A DNA stretch of 64,000 nucleotides from Paramyrothecium sp. XJ0827. Lineage: Eukaryota; Ascomycota; Sordariomycetes; Hypocreales; Stachybotryaceae. How positions within the stretch are numbered: position 1 is the stretch's first letter; every line of letters starts with the position of its first letter. The position numbers and the translations under genes were made by a program. The notes below the pieces were generated by a model, which saw only the letters and a list, made by a program, of their open reading frames with translations, searched no databases and was not told the DNA's origin. Below are positions 1 through 12,640 of the stretch, in pieces. The stretch lies in contig JAJFPB010000002.1 in assembly GCA_020881915.1 (NCBI GenBank), forward strand, positions 4,351,001-4,415,000, read 5' to 3'.

Positions 1-119
1 CCGGGATCGAATAGCCTACCGGATGAGGCTGATGCACTTACAAAAACTCGAACATTGCCCATGGTCGCCGTGCTCGCCTGGAAATAGCAGCGTCGCACCC
101 ATTTTGAAGTCACATCGGG

Positions 120-1598
120 ATGCAATTCTCGGCTGCACCACTCCTCGTAGGAGTGCTTGCCCTAGCTGGACGGTTAGTAAAGACCCTTTCGATCCTGAAG
201 CTTCCAACTCGACTGAAACGGACGATCTAGGTGTCGCGGCTTGGCTAGTTGCGCTGGCAACATCACAGCCTATAGCGATCTTGATATCAAGCCTCTTCGC
301 GAGAATTGCCTTGTCGTCGATGGGCCCATCATATTCGCCGGTAATTGGACTGGCGATATCAACCTCGACGGCATCGAGGTTATCAAGGGTGACGTACAGC
401 ACATCGATTGCTTGGATCCCGTCTACATAGGTCAAGAAGCGTGCGAACTCGAGGAGCCCAATACCAAAACCACCAAATTCTCAAGCTCCACACTGAGGGA
501 GATCCATGGCCACCTCGTTTACCAGTCCGAGTGGCGTCTAACGCATTTCCTCCTCCCTAATCTACGCTCAATAACAGGAAGTCTGATTCTAGACGAAGTT
601 TCTGGACTGATGGAGCTTGACCTTACTTTGCTTGAGTTTCTTGGCGACTTCTTCATTGATGCGGGACGTCTAGAGACATTCCATTTCAATGGGTTAAAAG
701 GGCTCTACCAGTGGGACGACTCGAGCTCCCGGTACCGGATCTTCCACATTGGCAAGGTCGATTCTGTGGACGGCTTTTATCAAAGCGCCTTTGATATGAT
801 GCCCAACAAAACTGGGTGGTCTGGGCTGACCTTGGGAGGATTCGCCAACATAGATAAGATAACTCTCGGATGGACTCCTGTTCCTCACCTCACCATTGAC
901 ACCAATTTAACCGTCATCCTCGGCGGGCCCGAGAGCAAGTCTATGGCCATTGGGAATCTCTACCTTGATGGGGATGTGTACGTGGAACGCGGCCCCACGA
1001 TTCGTAACCTCACCGTCGAGGAAGTATACATCAAGCGGAGCAAAGGGGGTCAGCTCAGCTTGCCTTTCGACCAATTATCCTACGTTGAATTCAATGGCAA
1101 CATTGGCAACGAACTAAGCTCCTTTATTCTGCCACCTCAAGCCGTCGACTGGCGCAACGTGACCTTTAACATTTCCGGCTCGGACGATTTTGACTTCTCC
1201 TCGCAATATGACGCCGCAGGCCAGCAAACCTGGTACTGGCCACGAGAGATTCGGAAACTGCACTTACGAGGGGACATTTCCATGGAATTTTTGTAAGTTG
1301 TCAAAGTCGTGTAGTCCAAGTACAACGCTGATCGCACAATCCCAGCGAGACATTCTTCGAGCAGAACACGAGAGTGCATGAGAGTCTCTCTATCGAAGAT
1401 GACTCTGGGCGAGTCGACTGCGCGGCGTTCCTGAATCACATTCAGAAAAACAACAATGGCTCACGGACTGAGTTCACATGTCTCGTGCGCGGGCCCGAGC
1501 CCGAGCCCGAACCTGGATCCTGGGCCGTGTTGAGTAGGGTAGACTGGTCACTAGAGGGGTGGCTGTTCGCCCTCGCCATCTTGTGTCTTGTTTCTTGA
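120..1598 (+). CDS. Ecm33/receptor-L-domain-like GPI-anchored cell-surface protein
   Basis: The model is join(120..172, 231..1292, 1346..1598), 455 aa. The ATG at 120 opens a hydrophobic signal peptide (MQFSAAPLLVGVLALAG). Intron 1 (GTTAGT to CTAG, 58 nt) has a CTGAA branch-like site; an acceptor at 248 would also stay in frame. Intron 2 (GTAAGT to CCCAG, 53 nt) joins the frames cleanly. The body has repeated beta-helix/LRR-like blocks of the kind 'L..I.GSLIL..V..L..L.L..L' with many N-glycosylation sequons, as in fungal Ecm33/Sps2 proteins that act in cell-wall organisation. A Glu-Pro repeat near residue 420 precedes a hydrophobic tail (GWLFALAILCLVS), which looks like a GPI-attachment signal. 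The neighbourhood is empty for 4.8 kb downstream. Another receptor-L-domain protein is possible; the exact Ecm33 orthology is not proven. Confidence 0.8.
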
Positions 1599-4500
1599 TT
1601 GTATATGTGACTTACCATTCGCAGCAACCACACGGGGAGATGACGCTTGCATGATGCCTGTTACTTATGATTGATCAACGATACCTGTAACAAGATAGAA
1701 GCAAATGTAATGAGCTAATTTAATTTTGGACTACGCCTGGAATAACGTAGCGTATTTGCAAAACATTGCGCGCTGCCCCGCGTCGAAGCATTTGGACGAC
1801 AAATCATTCAAGATCAGAATAACTTCACCGGTGCCTCATGATCCTTCTTCGGCCTCAGAACAACAGAGGAAGATTTTCCGTGTGGTTACGCTTGAGTCGT
1901 TGGGTTTCAGAAGGGCAATTTCATTCATATCTGCATTTCGAAAGCATTGCTTAGCACATGCTGGGTAGAGCAAGGTGTAGGGTAGGCCATTATGTACAGA
2001 AAGGCGGATGAAGACTATCTACACATAGACAGTCATTCGTAAGCAAAATACTTTGGTCGGTTGATTTGTGATTGCAAGGAGAATGCACTGATTAGTGCAA
2101 CAAAGATCTCGATCGTATATTGTGATGCTGACACCGCTTCCCAGGCCAAAGGAGGCGGGAAGACGTCTAAAAAGGGGCATGTTGTCTGTTCCACCCGGAA
2201 TGGACAGTCGTGTTCGTAACCTAATGAACAGGTCCTAATTACGTTACTACTTGGGACAAGTGAGATTCCTGGCCATCATGGCCTGCCAGCTTGTGTAGTG
2301 TGTGTGCTGAGAGCGACCCAACAACTGCAAGGGAGTCAAGGGAGACCTCGGCAGGCTGTGTGGAACACATGTGATATGATTGACGGTGCGGGTATGACGT
2401 TGAGTCATCGATGTACTATTTTACTAGATATATTTTCAGACTTAAGGTCGAGGGGTTAGCAAGCCGAGCGTCTACCGAGGTCGGGCTATTTCCGCGGTCA
2501 GGTCTTTGTTCGGAGAAAATACAAAGTCACCTGTAGATGAGTAGGCTGCGTATGGCGTCGTGTAGGTACGTTGAGGAGAATAGCCGCGGAAGTATGAGCA
2601 AGGGTTTAAGCACAGGATCATAATAGTGATTCATTTAAGCTTGCATACTAATTATCGGTAATTTCTACATCTGAATATTGGCTTGTGAGATCAGGAGCGA
2701 GACGCTAGGCTGAACGTTTACTGGCAGGTTTAAGGAGAGGAAGGGTTGTGCTGGTGGAATAGGCAAAAGGTACTCTGCAACGAAGTGCCGTCCGCAGCAG
2801 GCCCGATACGGGGTTGCATCTGTTGGTCGATCGACACCCACCGTTTATGCAGGTGTTGAATTAAGGAGATGGGTGGCCGGGGTAGTTCGTATACTACGTA
2901 GAAGTGACTGGAAGAAACGACGAGACACCCGTTTGAGGGGGCCGAGCAAAGAAAGCGAAAAAGAGCCAGGTTGGGTTTCATGGAGTTCCTGGAACTGCAA
3001 CGTTAACCACCATGATTTCTTTACGGATAACCACAAATTCACAGACGATTCCTTCTGAACAAGTAGGCAATGGATACTCTGTACTCTGTACATGCCCTGG
3101 TTTTCCCACTACTGTTCTCCGACGATTTCAACGGGGAAAGATGCAGAAAGCTGGGAGCGAGGACCCGCAGTGGTTGGTTGGGCCTAGGCTTTCGTCACAG
3201 GCGGACGACCGACCGAAGCAAGGTGGGTGGGGTATTTGGGATGCCTCAACGGAGAGGATGGGATGGGATGGCTGGGGTCTGGCGGTGCAGCGTGCATGAT
3301 TGGCCGGCGAAACGTCATCAACAACCCAATCCGACCGCGACTGCAGGAAAACAAGAACAAGGCCAGGCTGCCAGGCCGTTGCTGGGCCGAGGATGGGGAT
3401 TAGAAACGGGAATGAAGCACAGGACAGACAGAGTTAGTCACCACTTAAAGTTGCCCGGGGTCGGGGAGGTGGGAATGCAACGGCGCATGGGGTGAAGGAT
3501 GAATCGTGGACTAATGATGACGGTGAAGGTGGTTCCTCGGCATCTTGGGCTTTCCCCTCCCTGGTGTTTCGATTTAAGAGGGAGTTTCTATGGGCTTGTT
3601 TCCCATGTGAAAGATGGAAGAGGGAGAAGGACGAGAAGGGAAAGGAATTCACGCCGGTAGTGGCTGGACGTTGCCAGGGGTGCATTGTATGCACGGCGCC
3701 ATGCGTCTCGTTGTTCCTGATGGTGATGGAGGGTCGGACAGGTGCGTGAGGGTGTCCAGGGTGTGCAGGCCCAGCAGCCAGCTGATGGGCGATGGTGTGC
3801 TGGGCTCGGCCGTGAGTGGCTCGACGGGCCAGCGGGCGGCTCGATGCGGTTTAGGCCCGCAGAAGCAAAAGGACATTTGCGGCTACTGCATGCAGCCTGA
3901 GGCAGGCACAGAGGGACTGGACTGGACGTGCCTTAGCGGTTTGCACTGTGCCGCTCGTACCTTGGGTGCCTGAGGAAACAGAGATGGGGCCTGGTTTGCG
4001 GGGCCAATCCGCCGAATCAATTGGTCACAGTGCAACGTCAACAACAACACTTGGGTCAATCACTCGAGCAACAAGCCTGACCTACTGTACGGGACCGTAC
4101 CTTGGTCGCCTTTTCCTTTACTCTTTACCGTGCATCCTACGTTACTCTCCCAGACAAACTCGTGGCCAAGGAACGTTCCAGGAACCTACCTCCCGTACCC
4201 GACGACATCCGGCCGTCTCCATATTGCATCAGACCATCGGCTGGCGCTGCTGGCGAAATTGATCCAATATCGCAGGGATGCCATGCTCAAGGTGTCGATT
4301 CCTCCGTGCGGGGGAAATTACTCATGGCGGCTACCCCAGACCGGGGTCGACGCTGTCTGGCGACTCTGGCCCCGGGTGCCCTGTTTCTCGCCCTGTTCAG
4401 GGTGCGTGTGGAGACTGCCCCGAGAATCGTCGACCTCGTCAAGCCCACGCCACCGTTCGCCTCTGCGTCCTCCTCAAGAGCCTTGCAGTCAGTAAGTCGC

Positions 4501-6411
4501 TCGATTTCGTCGATGCATCGTATTGCAGTTCCGTGTTCCAACGTATCCGGGCGCCTGCAAGTTCCTGTCCGGCAACCTTCTTTCTCTCTTTATTTTCCCC
4601 CTGTCTCTGGGGAGGATGTTTGGTTTCCCCGCCTCCTCCCCCGTGGGCCGTTCATGCTAAATCCAACAGTTTCATTTACCTTCCACCATCAACTGACCGC
4701 TTTCCGGAGATTGCGCCCTCATGATCGTTGCTAGAGCAGAAACCAGCGATCAAAATATCCTGGTTCGGTGGATACCGATGCTGTCCTTTCCCTCTTGTCG
4801 CATTCCCCAGACAGGGCAAGACGCGGGCGAGCAGGTTTCGTAGCACTGATCGGATGGGGCCCCCATCAGCGCCTAACCCCAGAAACGCATCGAATTTTCT
4901 TCCTGGTCGTTTCTTCCCCAGCATGGGTCTCGCCGATGTCTCCGTGTGCACCCAGCTGGGCGATTGACTGATTAATTGATTGATTGACGACCGACTGTCG
5001 GGGACCAGGGGCAACTGGCGAGTTCCATGTCCTCGATGGGGCGAGCTGGGCTGTCTGCAGTGGAGAGTGAAAAAGCAAATCTCGGCTCGCCATCCGTGTT
5101 GGACGCCAGACCTCAGAGGTGAACGGGACATCCGAGCTTCGACATTGGTTTTGCGAGACAGGTGGTGCCGACGATCGCACTCTTTCTATAAGCAAATGTG
5201 CATGGGCGCACGACAGCTCAAGTGAGACTGTAGAGACACTTGGTTGCCAAAAAAAGAACACACTGCCACACTCGACGGCTTTTACGCGCCTTTGCCCCTC
5301 ACGGCGCACATCTACCCTCAGCCACTCAGAATTTTCCAGCCCCCTCTCGCCCATCTTCGCCTCGATCAATTGTCTGTGCTGCCACACTGCAACAGATGCC
5401 GAGTGTTAATTTTGTATCGGCGTGTGCTACCATTGCCTGGCAATGGGCTCGACCTTGCCAATTCGTTCCATGCTCCTATTCCCTTAGTCAGGTGTACCGA
5501 GATTACCCGTCATCATGCTCTGTGGTGCCTCTGAGCGAATCCTCCGTCGCCATTGGGGTCCCACATAGTGCGCCTGTGCGTCCGACGGGCCGGCCAGTCA
5601 GTTGCCTCCCACAGCTACTGCGGGTCTAGCTGAAGGCGTCGCCTGGCACGATTCTGGTCGAGCCTCGTCCTTCGCCTATTGAGCTGGGGAAGCTGTGGGC
5701 AGCACTGGTGCGTAATGGCCTGAAGATCTCTCTCGGCCTACTCGTATCAATTCGGTATAGCCCCCCTGTGGGACGGACGAACTGCCAAGCTCATGGCAAC
5801 CGCCGGTATTGCTCCAAGGGGTAGACGCCGGGGGCCGCAACACCCTCCTTGATCGTCAGCATCAGCCTTCCCTACGCCCCCAGCAAGGATAGAGCTGTCG
5901 ACAGAGCTTCGCGCATCGTTAGTCCACAACGCACCCCCTCCCCCCGGTCTCACGTCGCAGCCAACTTTCCAACTTCCCAGTGCCAACATTCCATCAGGCC
6001 CTGTCGGCTCTCTGTTTTTTTTTTGTCACTTTAGCATGATTTTGCCTCCCACCAACCCCTGCTAATTGCGATGCCCCCCCTAGTCGGTCTGAGCGTCACT
6101 TGCATCGCCTTCCTGCCTGCTTGCCTCTTTCCCGGTCCCACTCCATCATCCTCGGGGCAGGACAACCTAGGAGATCGGAGACGCATAAGCTTGCAGCTAG
6201 GTTGGCCATCCTCCATCTTCTGGGCGTTGCTGCTGCGTCCACAAGCTACATAAAGCCCATCGCCCAGTCCCCTCGCTTTGCTTGTTTTCTTCTCCTTTCC
6301 CTCCCATCCACTCGCTAGACAACTCAAGCTACACTCGTTAGCCTTACCTCAGCAAATCTCCGGCACCAATCTCCAGTCTTTCAGACCAGCCAACCTTTTC
6401 CAACCTTCAAA
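1599..6411. other. Gene-free spacer, 4.8 kb
   Basis: No coding region is supported here. Many frames are open for 60-210 codons, especially at 4100-5630, but they overlap on both strands, show no domain, signal peptide or splice-consistent continuation, and sit in GC- and pyrimidine-rich sequence where chance ORFs are common. There are short simple repeats: GGGAT-type at about 3255-3272 and GATT-type at about 4963-4990. The last kilobase (5400-6400) becomes strongly pyrimidine-rich, which fits an extended promoter or 5' UTR for the CFEM gene that follows. Confidence 0.5.
6247..6255 (+). promoter_or_regulatory. TATA-like element upstream of the CFEM gene
   Basis: A CATAAAG motif lies about 160 nt before the ATG at 6412. 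It is followed by a CT-rich tract (about 6270-6315) and CAA/AACT-rich leader sequence, as in strongly expressed filamentous-fungal promoters. The assignment rests on position and motif only. Confidence 0.35.
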
Positions 6412-7020
6412 ATGAAGTACGCTTTCGCTGCCGTTGCCCTCGCCGCCGTCGCGCGTGCCCAGACCCTTGCCGACATCCCCGAGTGCGCTCTCCCCGCTCT
6501 CCAGTCTGCTGTCGAGGCCCAGTCCGACTGCTCCATCGAGGACCTTGCCTGCGTCTGCGGCAGCTTCAACGAGATCCGCACCGCCGCCGCCCCTCAGATC
6601 CTTGAGGACTGTGGTAGCGACGTTGCCTTCAGTACGTCTTTACATCGAGTAGCTTGCTTGGGCCGTCTCAATGACTAACCATTTCCTACAGACGAGGTTC
6701 TGCCCGCTGCTTCCGCTCTCTGCGCCAACCCTCCTCCCCCTGCTGAAGAGAGCTCTGCTCCCGCCACCAGCGCTGCTCCTTCCAGCTCCGCTGCTGTCAG
6801 CACCTCCGTCACTGTTATCGAGACCACCACCGCTGTCGAGCTCCCCAGCCCTACCCCTGAGCCCAGCACCACCGTTGTCGTCCCCCCCGTTGGTGGCAAC
6901 AGCACCGCCTCTCCTCCTCCCGCCCCTCCCGCCCCCACTGAGGCTCCTCCCAGCGGCGCCGCTGCCATGGGCTCCGTCGGTGCCCTGGCCATGCTCGTCC
7001 TCGGTGCCCTTGCTCTGTAA
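6412..7020 (+). CDS. CFEM-domain GPI-anchored protein with six CFEM cysteines
   Basis: The model is join(6412..6631, 6692..7020), 182 aa. The intron is GTACGT to TACAG, 60 nt, with a perfect CTAAC branch site. Residues 1-16 form a signal peptide ending VARA. The CFEM domain spans about 17-90 with cysteines at 25, 40, 47, 49, 67 and 84, including the ACVC core with the preceding acidic residue that in CFEM proteins contributes to haem binding. The canonical family has eight cysteines, so two appear missing. A Ser/Thr/Pro/Ala-rich stalk (about 90-160) leads to a hydrophobic C-terminal tail, a likely GPI signal. Codons are strongly C-ending, suggesting high expression. CFEM proteins act at the wall and membrane in haem-iron uptake, adhesion or virulence; which applies here cannot be told. 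Confidence 0.9.
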
Positions 7021-7662
7021 ATTGTTTCCTGAGCGAGCAGCGTCTCATCTCTCGTGACGACGTTACGATGGGTTGAGGATGGAGGCCTGGTGTCCTTTGC
7101 TTTGGAGAGGTACCCCTTATGCTTCAAACACGAAAATTCAGCGTCCCGGGAACAGGATGCCTTCTTAGCTACGGTTCTATGAAAGGCACAGCCGTGCCTG
7201 CTGTATGTTGGAAATGGATCAATGTCCCAATGCAACGGGAATTGTATGTATGCAAGCCGCCAGTCACTGGCATTAATAATAATCGTCTTCGGACACCATA
7301 CACTTTCACAATTTGTTCCAAGTGTTGTCGTGAATGCATTCGATGGTAAATGATGTTTCAGAATTATAATTCTCCAGTCCCGCATACAACAATGCCGGAA
7401 CTTTATAATGTCTGCAACGACAGTCAACTATCGCATGTTTACTCGCTGCATTAGACCTCTGTTTTCACGTATGGGTCACTCATTACGTCCGGAGCGACCA
7501 TGTACTCGGAACACAGAGAGTTTAGTTGGTTAATGGAGCATTTCATGACTCGACTCAGGTATGTTTACACTGCAGAACTTTCCCAACGTCAATCATGCTT
7601 ATCAGGACGGGAACCAGCCGCAGCTCGGGCCCTCAAACCTTCAGACTACCGCCCTAGTTCCC

Positions 7663-7738
7663 AGAGGCTAAGAGCAGCACTAACCTCGTCTCAGCGACAC
7701 AGAGGCTAAGAGCAGCACTAACCTCGTCTCAGCGACAC
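7663..7738. repeat. Perfect 2 x 38-bp tandem duplication
   Basis: Positions 7663-7700 and 7701-7738 are identical by eye. Both begin AGAGGCTAAGAGCAGCAC and end TCAGCGACAC. There are no mismatches between the copies, so the duplication is recent or maintained. It lies in non-coding sequence. Confidence 0.9.
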
Positions 7739-8766
7739 ACGGCCTCCCAAACAAGCTTAACGAATGCAGGTCCGGAACGTGCGCGCCTCGTCCGCCGCCA
7801 ACGGACCGACGGCCACACGTCGGACGAGGCAGCGCTAGAGGGGCGCCGGTGCTGCGCGCCAGTGCCCGACTAGGTGAAAATCGGAATGAAGAAGTGGCGG
7901 AGGATGGGGGACGGACTATCATGGTCGACCGTTGGGCATAGGGTCGAGAGACGCTGCAGTCTGATGCAACGACGCGACGCGTGTGCAATCGCTGGGCGAA
8001 TCAACGCTGGGCAATGCAGCAGATCGGCCGTTTACTGGCTGCTGTAGATTATTTCGTTAATTAGTGGCTGATCATCGGCCGAGATTGGGCGCGCTGGGTG
8101 CTGGCGACGGGCTTTCCCCATGGGGAATCCACCGACACAGGGAGATCGGCTACCAGCCAGGCTACGTTTGCATTCACTGAGTGCGAAAAAAAAATGAAAA
8201 CGTCAAGAGACCCTTGATACTGGCTGAGGAACAACAAGGGATAAGGAGGATTGGCAATTACGGGTTGTGGAGTTGTCTCCCTGGTTGGTGCAGATGGTGG
8301 TGCCTTGGGTCCTTGACTGGCAATAGACTTGGACTGCCTCTCATTTCGCCTACATGCAATATTCTGCTGGACCCGGAGATGGTGGGAGGGTGCGCGCTGG
8401 AAATGCAATGCCGGACGATCCTCGCTGCTACGTCGACGAACGGACCTCTCGTCTCCTCTCTCTGGGCGGGACAAATTGAATTGAAGGAGGGCACTGGGCG
8501 AAAGGGGGCCACTGGGAAGGGTGGGTATAGTGGGTTGTGATGGGCGGACGGGTGTAGGGCGGGATGGGGCGAATGGCAGCACGGCCCCTCTGTTTTGCTT
8601 GGGCGACGGGGGGTGGGACAAAGGGTGCTATTTCGAGGTGCAAAACGGGGAGTTGGGATCAATCGCCGCAACGTCTGAAGTGTGTTCGATGATGCGCAGC
8701 AAGCAGCAGCCGTTGCTCCGAGCGGTGCTGATACGGCACGGGAGGGTACGCAGCGGGAGGTTTTGT

Positions 8767-8782
8767 GAGAGAGAGAGAGAGA
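8767..8782. repeat. (GA)8 microsatellite
   Basis: This is an uninterrupted GA dinucleotide run in the spacer, of the kind common in fungal promoters. No gene starts close by. Confidence 0.7.
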
Positions 8783-10406
8783 CAGCAGCGTTGGGCGATG
8801 ATTCATCAACGTGTTGCAAGTTTGCTTCAAACCCCTGTACGTAGCCTTTTTCCTTTTCCCTTCGTTTTATTTGCATCAATAACGGCAAGGCGCAGGAATC
8901 CTACGGCGCTGCGACGGTGCAGGGGAGTGTGCGGCTGTCGGGTTCTCGCAGGACCAGATGCTGCTGATTCAGGGCTGGCTTGTCTGTTCCGATCCGGTGC
9001 TTGCAGGGCTCTTTTTCGCTGTGTCCTTTCCTTCCCTCTCTCTTTTGAAGTGACACTGCCGGTGCAACTGTGGCGGACGGGCACTTCCGCGACGGGTTTT
9101 AAAATAATGTGCTGTTGCGCTTTGTCTGAAGATCTACTTTTAGCTTCCTTCCTGGAGCGTGGCACGGAATGCTACTGCGCGGCGCAGGATAATTCCTCTT
9201 TTCGTGCTTCGAGAGTTGGGGACTCGGAGCGTTGACTAACAAAAAGCCGGGCGCGCAGGGAGGTGTGACAAGCCTGGGCGGGACGCTTGGGGCGGATGCT
9301 GGGACCTGAGGGGTGCTAGTGCTGACGGGACTTAGTGCTGATGGGTGCTGTCCATAAATACATTTTTTTGCTTCTTCTTGTTTGTCGGGGACGAGCGGTA
9401 TGCTCTTGTGAAGTTTTCTTTATGAAGAGTTACATCATTGTACTTTATGGCAGTTATGCGGCCGTGTTTGTGGTTGAAGTGTTGGATGCGCAGGCTGCCC
9501 GAAAGGGAGACAGTCGTGTGTTGGTACAGAACTCTTATGCCACCTTACCGTATGGCACGTACCGCAATGGAGCTCATCACCTACTCCAGGTAGGTTAGCC
9601 GATTTCATGTTCGGCGCACCCATGGTCCAGCCTCACCCAGGCCAAACCAGCCACAGCTCACCGTTACTCGCTTCTTCTTGAATGCAGACCTCAACATGAG
9701 TGGAATACATCAGAGTATTGCTTGTGACTTATTTATTCTTCATCAATTAAGATATATAGCTTGCAACAAGCACAAAATGTAAGGGACACTAATATGTATC
9801 CTACTGATCCGGCCAAAAGCTTGTATCCTAATAAGCCATCCACGGCCAGCCTTACTGCCAAGAGCCTTACCTAATAAATGCATGCTGAAGTACCCGAACG
9901 AGACTCAGTGTCAATAACGGAGCTACCTCATTAACACCATACCCTAGGATATAGAAATGGAATGATCTCAACATACACGGAATGCAGCACCGCAATATTA
10001 AGCAGGATACATCAACTCTATAAGAGTCACAGGTTTTATCTTCATCCATCGCCGGGTAGTCCTCGTACAGATCCTGCTAAAGAAGACTCGCAGGTTTCTC
10101 CAAGCACCCCCCAGAGTTGTACTGCTGGTGACGATTCTGCCCAAATCAGCACAGCTGCCTGGATTTGCACATTGCCCAAACGGTAGATGTCGACGTACAC
10201 GTGGCGCGCCCGCGCCTCATTTTGAAGGCAAGGCAGATTAGCCGGCCCCCTTCACTTGTTGCTACTTAATTCTCGCAAAAGCTCAGCAGGCCTTTCCAGA
10301 CGAAGGCTCAAATCCCAGGATCATGATATGATTGTGCCCCATACCATCTATCGGTAGATCAACGTACTGCCCAGACCATCCTCGGGAACGAATTGCCGTG
10401 AGAGCC

Positions 10407-12640
10407 ATGGCTGAAGTACTTGGCATCATCGCCAGTGGGGTCGCAATATCGCAAATTGCCCAGACCACTGGGGGTGCCATACTGAAGCTCAAGCAGCTAT
10501 GGAACGAAGTCGAGGACTCTGAAAATGTCTTGCAGGGTCTCATTGATCAGATTGACTGTCTGGATCCTGTATTGTGGGAATCAGAATACATGCTACAGCA
10601 GAACACTTTCCCGTCCTACATATGGGATGACACGGCGGCAAAGAACAGTGCAAAACATTGCCGTAACGCTTTAAAGGAGCTGGAAGATATTACATCTGAT
10701 TTATCTGCCCAAATTAACTCGGCAAAGCGTCGCCAGAGAAACATTGGGATGGTGAAGGTTATGCTAAAGAGGAAGCAGTTGGAAGCTATAGAGAACAGGC
10801 TAGCAAAAGCTGTGAGAACTCTGCAAGTCGCGCAGAATGGCTACATAATGTGAGTACTGGTGCCATCTTATTTTATGTCATTTAAGAGCCGGCGATGTGT
10901 TCTCCCCAAGACTCGACTGACAATCTTAAAACGTTTTAGTGCGCAGAACAAGCTGCAGCCCGATATCATTGCTGCCAAAGTTGCTTCCCTGCTAAAATCA
11001 ACCCCTCCCCAGCAGCGAATTGCTCTTCAAGACAAGTGTCCAGATGAAAGTCATAAACATATCCGAAATGATAGTGACATTAACAAATCGACCTGGCACA
11101 ACACGAAGGTAGTCCGAGTAAAGACGGACAGAAGATGTTGGAAGCCGGGCCTGAACTTCAGCAGATGGGCCTCGGAAGATATATGGAGAGGCTATAGCGT
11201 GGACTTCTACCCTGCATTATGGCTGGCCGGCTACATGTATGCCTGGGACCTGCAATTTCGCAAATCATACACTGGATGGGATGCAAGCCTACGCACTTAC
11301 TCAATAAGACCGCAATCTTCACCTATTTTCAAAGCCGCGAGGCGTGGAGATTTAAATGAGCTCAAGAAGCAGCTGGTTGAAAATGGCAACCCGCATGACC
11401 GAGACGACCGCGGGTGGACCTTACTACATGTAAGCTCGCTACGAACGCCAGTAGTCAAAATGTACTAACACACTCTCCTATAAAAGTATGCAACGATGAG
11501 CTTCAACAAAGAGGCAGTCATATTTATCCTCTCCTTAGGTGTTGAACCAGGTAACATGGACAACAACGGCCTGTAAGTATTTTACCACAGTCTCCACAAA
11601 CTTTGCTAATTTACTGTTCATTTCATCATTTCGAGCGCAAGTATCTAGCAGGATTGATCCTAACATGTTCCCATTACAGAACGGCGCTTAGCCTTTTATT
11701 TCTATTTTCTAGCTACAGAGTGGCGATTATAGCTTCATGGACACCAGAACACGTCAGTGAAATAGTGCGTGCCGGAATCGCCATCGATGACATATCTGAG
11801 GGCGAGATGGACCAAGAATCCTGCAACTGTCCCTCGAACGCAAATCGGAACATATTTAAAGCATTGCAGCCTTTATATTGCCCTAACCATGCACGGACTC
11901 GCCTGCCATCCCGACTGCACAAAGCCCGTGAATTAGCATTCTGGCCTGGAACAGCGCACCAAATAGGTGTTGTGTTGGGTTTTGAGTTGCTTGCAAACGC
12001 ACAAGCTTTGCGCGCCGTAAGTAAAAAAAGGCCATCCTTGATACATACGGCAGCACAAATGGTAGCCAGTCTCGATCACTCATTGGTACCGCTTAAAGTG
12101 TCAGGAAAATCGATTCGGCCCGATTTTTTTGTGAGAAAAAGCGAAAAGGATTTGCCAGAACTAATATTCTTTGCCCAGGATATTGTTCAGAACTGCGACG
12201 ACCTTCATGTGCTAGAAGCTTTGGAGTTCGACGTCAGTGAGCAAGATCATGGTCAACTCTTCCGTACAATAACCACCGGATTTCTTCCAGTGTCACCATT
12301 TATTCGCATCATCTGCAACCGCATTACTTCACCACGACCAAGTTCTTGCATGGGAGCAATACGGGCTTGGCTTCGCATACTGAAAGAGGCCAGCGTTGAC
12401 CTCTGTGAATATGGAAATCACGAGGTTCGGCTGTTCAATGAACAAAACGAAAAAGTCGAGCAAACACTAGAGGGCCAGTTTGCGAGGATACCAGGGTTTT
12501 TAGGCTTCAGCATTGGCCCAGAAGTCGAAGACTGGAAGTTGTGGCTAGAAGAGCCCACAGATAAATTCGTTGGGGACTTCTGGGCCTTGATTGAAGATGA
12601 AGAACCGTCTCTTCAAATTCCGGGTGGATGGATGGAATAG
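10407..12640 (+). CDS. STAND-type N-terminal domain plus degenerate ankyrin protein
   Basis: The model is join(10407..10849, 10940..11429, 11487..11572, 11680..12640), 659 aa. Introns of 89, 57 and 107 nt all have GT-AG ends and keep frame. Residues 1-150 (MAEVLGIIASGVAISQIAQ...) resemble the helical N-terminal domain found on fungal STAND/NLR proteins. No P-loop or NACHT core follows. A basic linker and an ankyrin-like unit (SPIFKAARRGDLNELKKQL, then GWTLLHYA across intron 2) lie at about 270-345. The C-terminal 300 residues end in a W-x-R-I-L-x-E-A-S-V-D-L block and a PGGWME tail, features I associate with lineage-specific fungal ankyrin proteins of unknown function. It may be an NLR derivative that lost its NTPase. 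The start was chosen as the ATG that opens the hydrophobic first helix. Confidence 0.75.

Larger units (their letters stand above)
7021..10406. other. Gene-free spacer, 3.4 kb
   Basis: No gene is supported. The stretch 7700-9300 is GC-rich with overlapping open frames on both strands but no recognisable protein. It holds a 38-bp tandem duplication (7663-7738) and a (GA)8 tract (8767-8782), listed separately. From 9620 the sequence becomes AT-richer up to the ankyrin gene. Confidence 0.45.

Noticed and set aside
4102..4734. 210-codon plus-strand frame and overlapping frames on both strands
   Set aside because: No domain, signal peptide or splice-linked extension. The GC- and pyrimidine-rich composition keeps several frames open at once, typical of chance.
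6675..7427. 250-codon minus-strand frame opposite the CFEM gene's second exon
   Set aside because: It is a shadow of C-ending codons of the real CFEM gene. The Gly/Ala/Glu-rich composition mirrors the opposite strand.
8061..8830. Overlapping minus-strand frames of 186-190 codons
   Set aside because: Pro/Ser/Arg-rich with no motif, mutually overlapping in different frames, no splice signals leading to further coding sequence.
10295..10330. GGCTCAAATCCC resembling a tRNA B box
   Set aside because: No matching A box, acceptor stem or T-stem pairing could be found around it.
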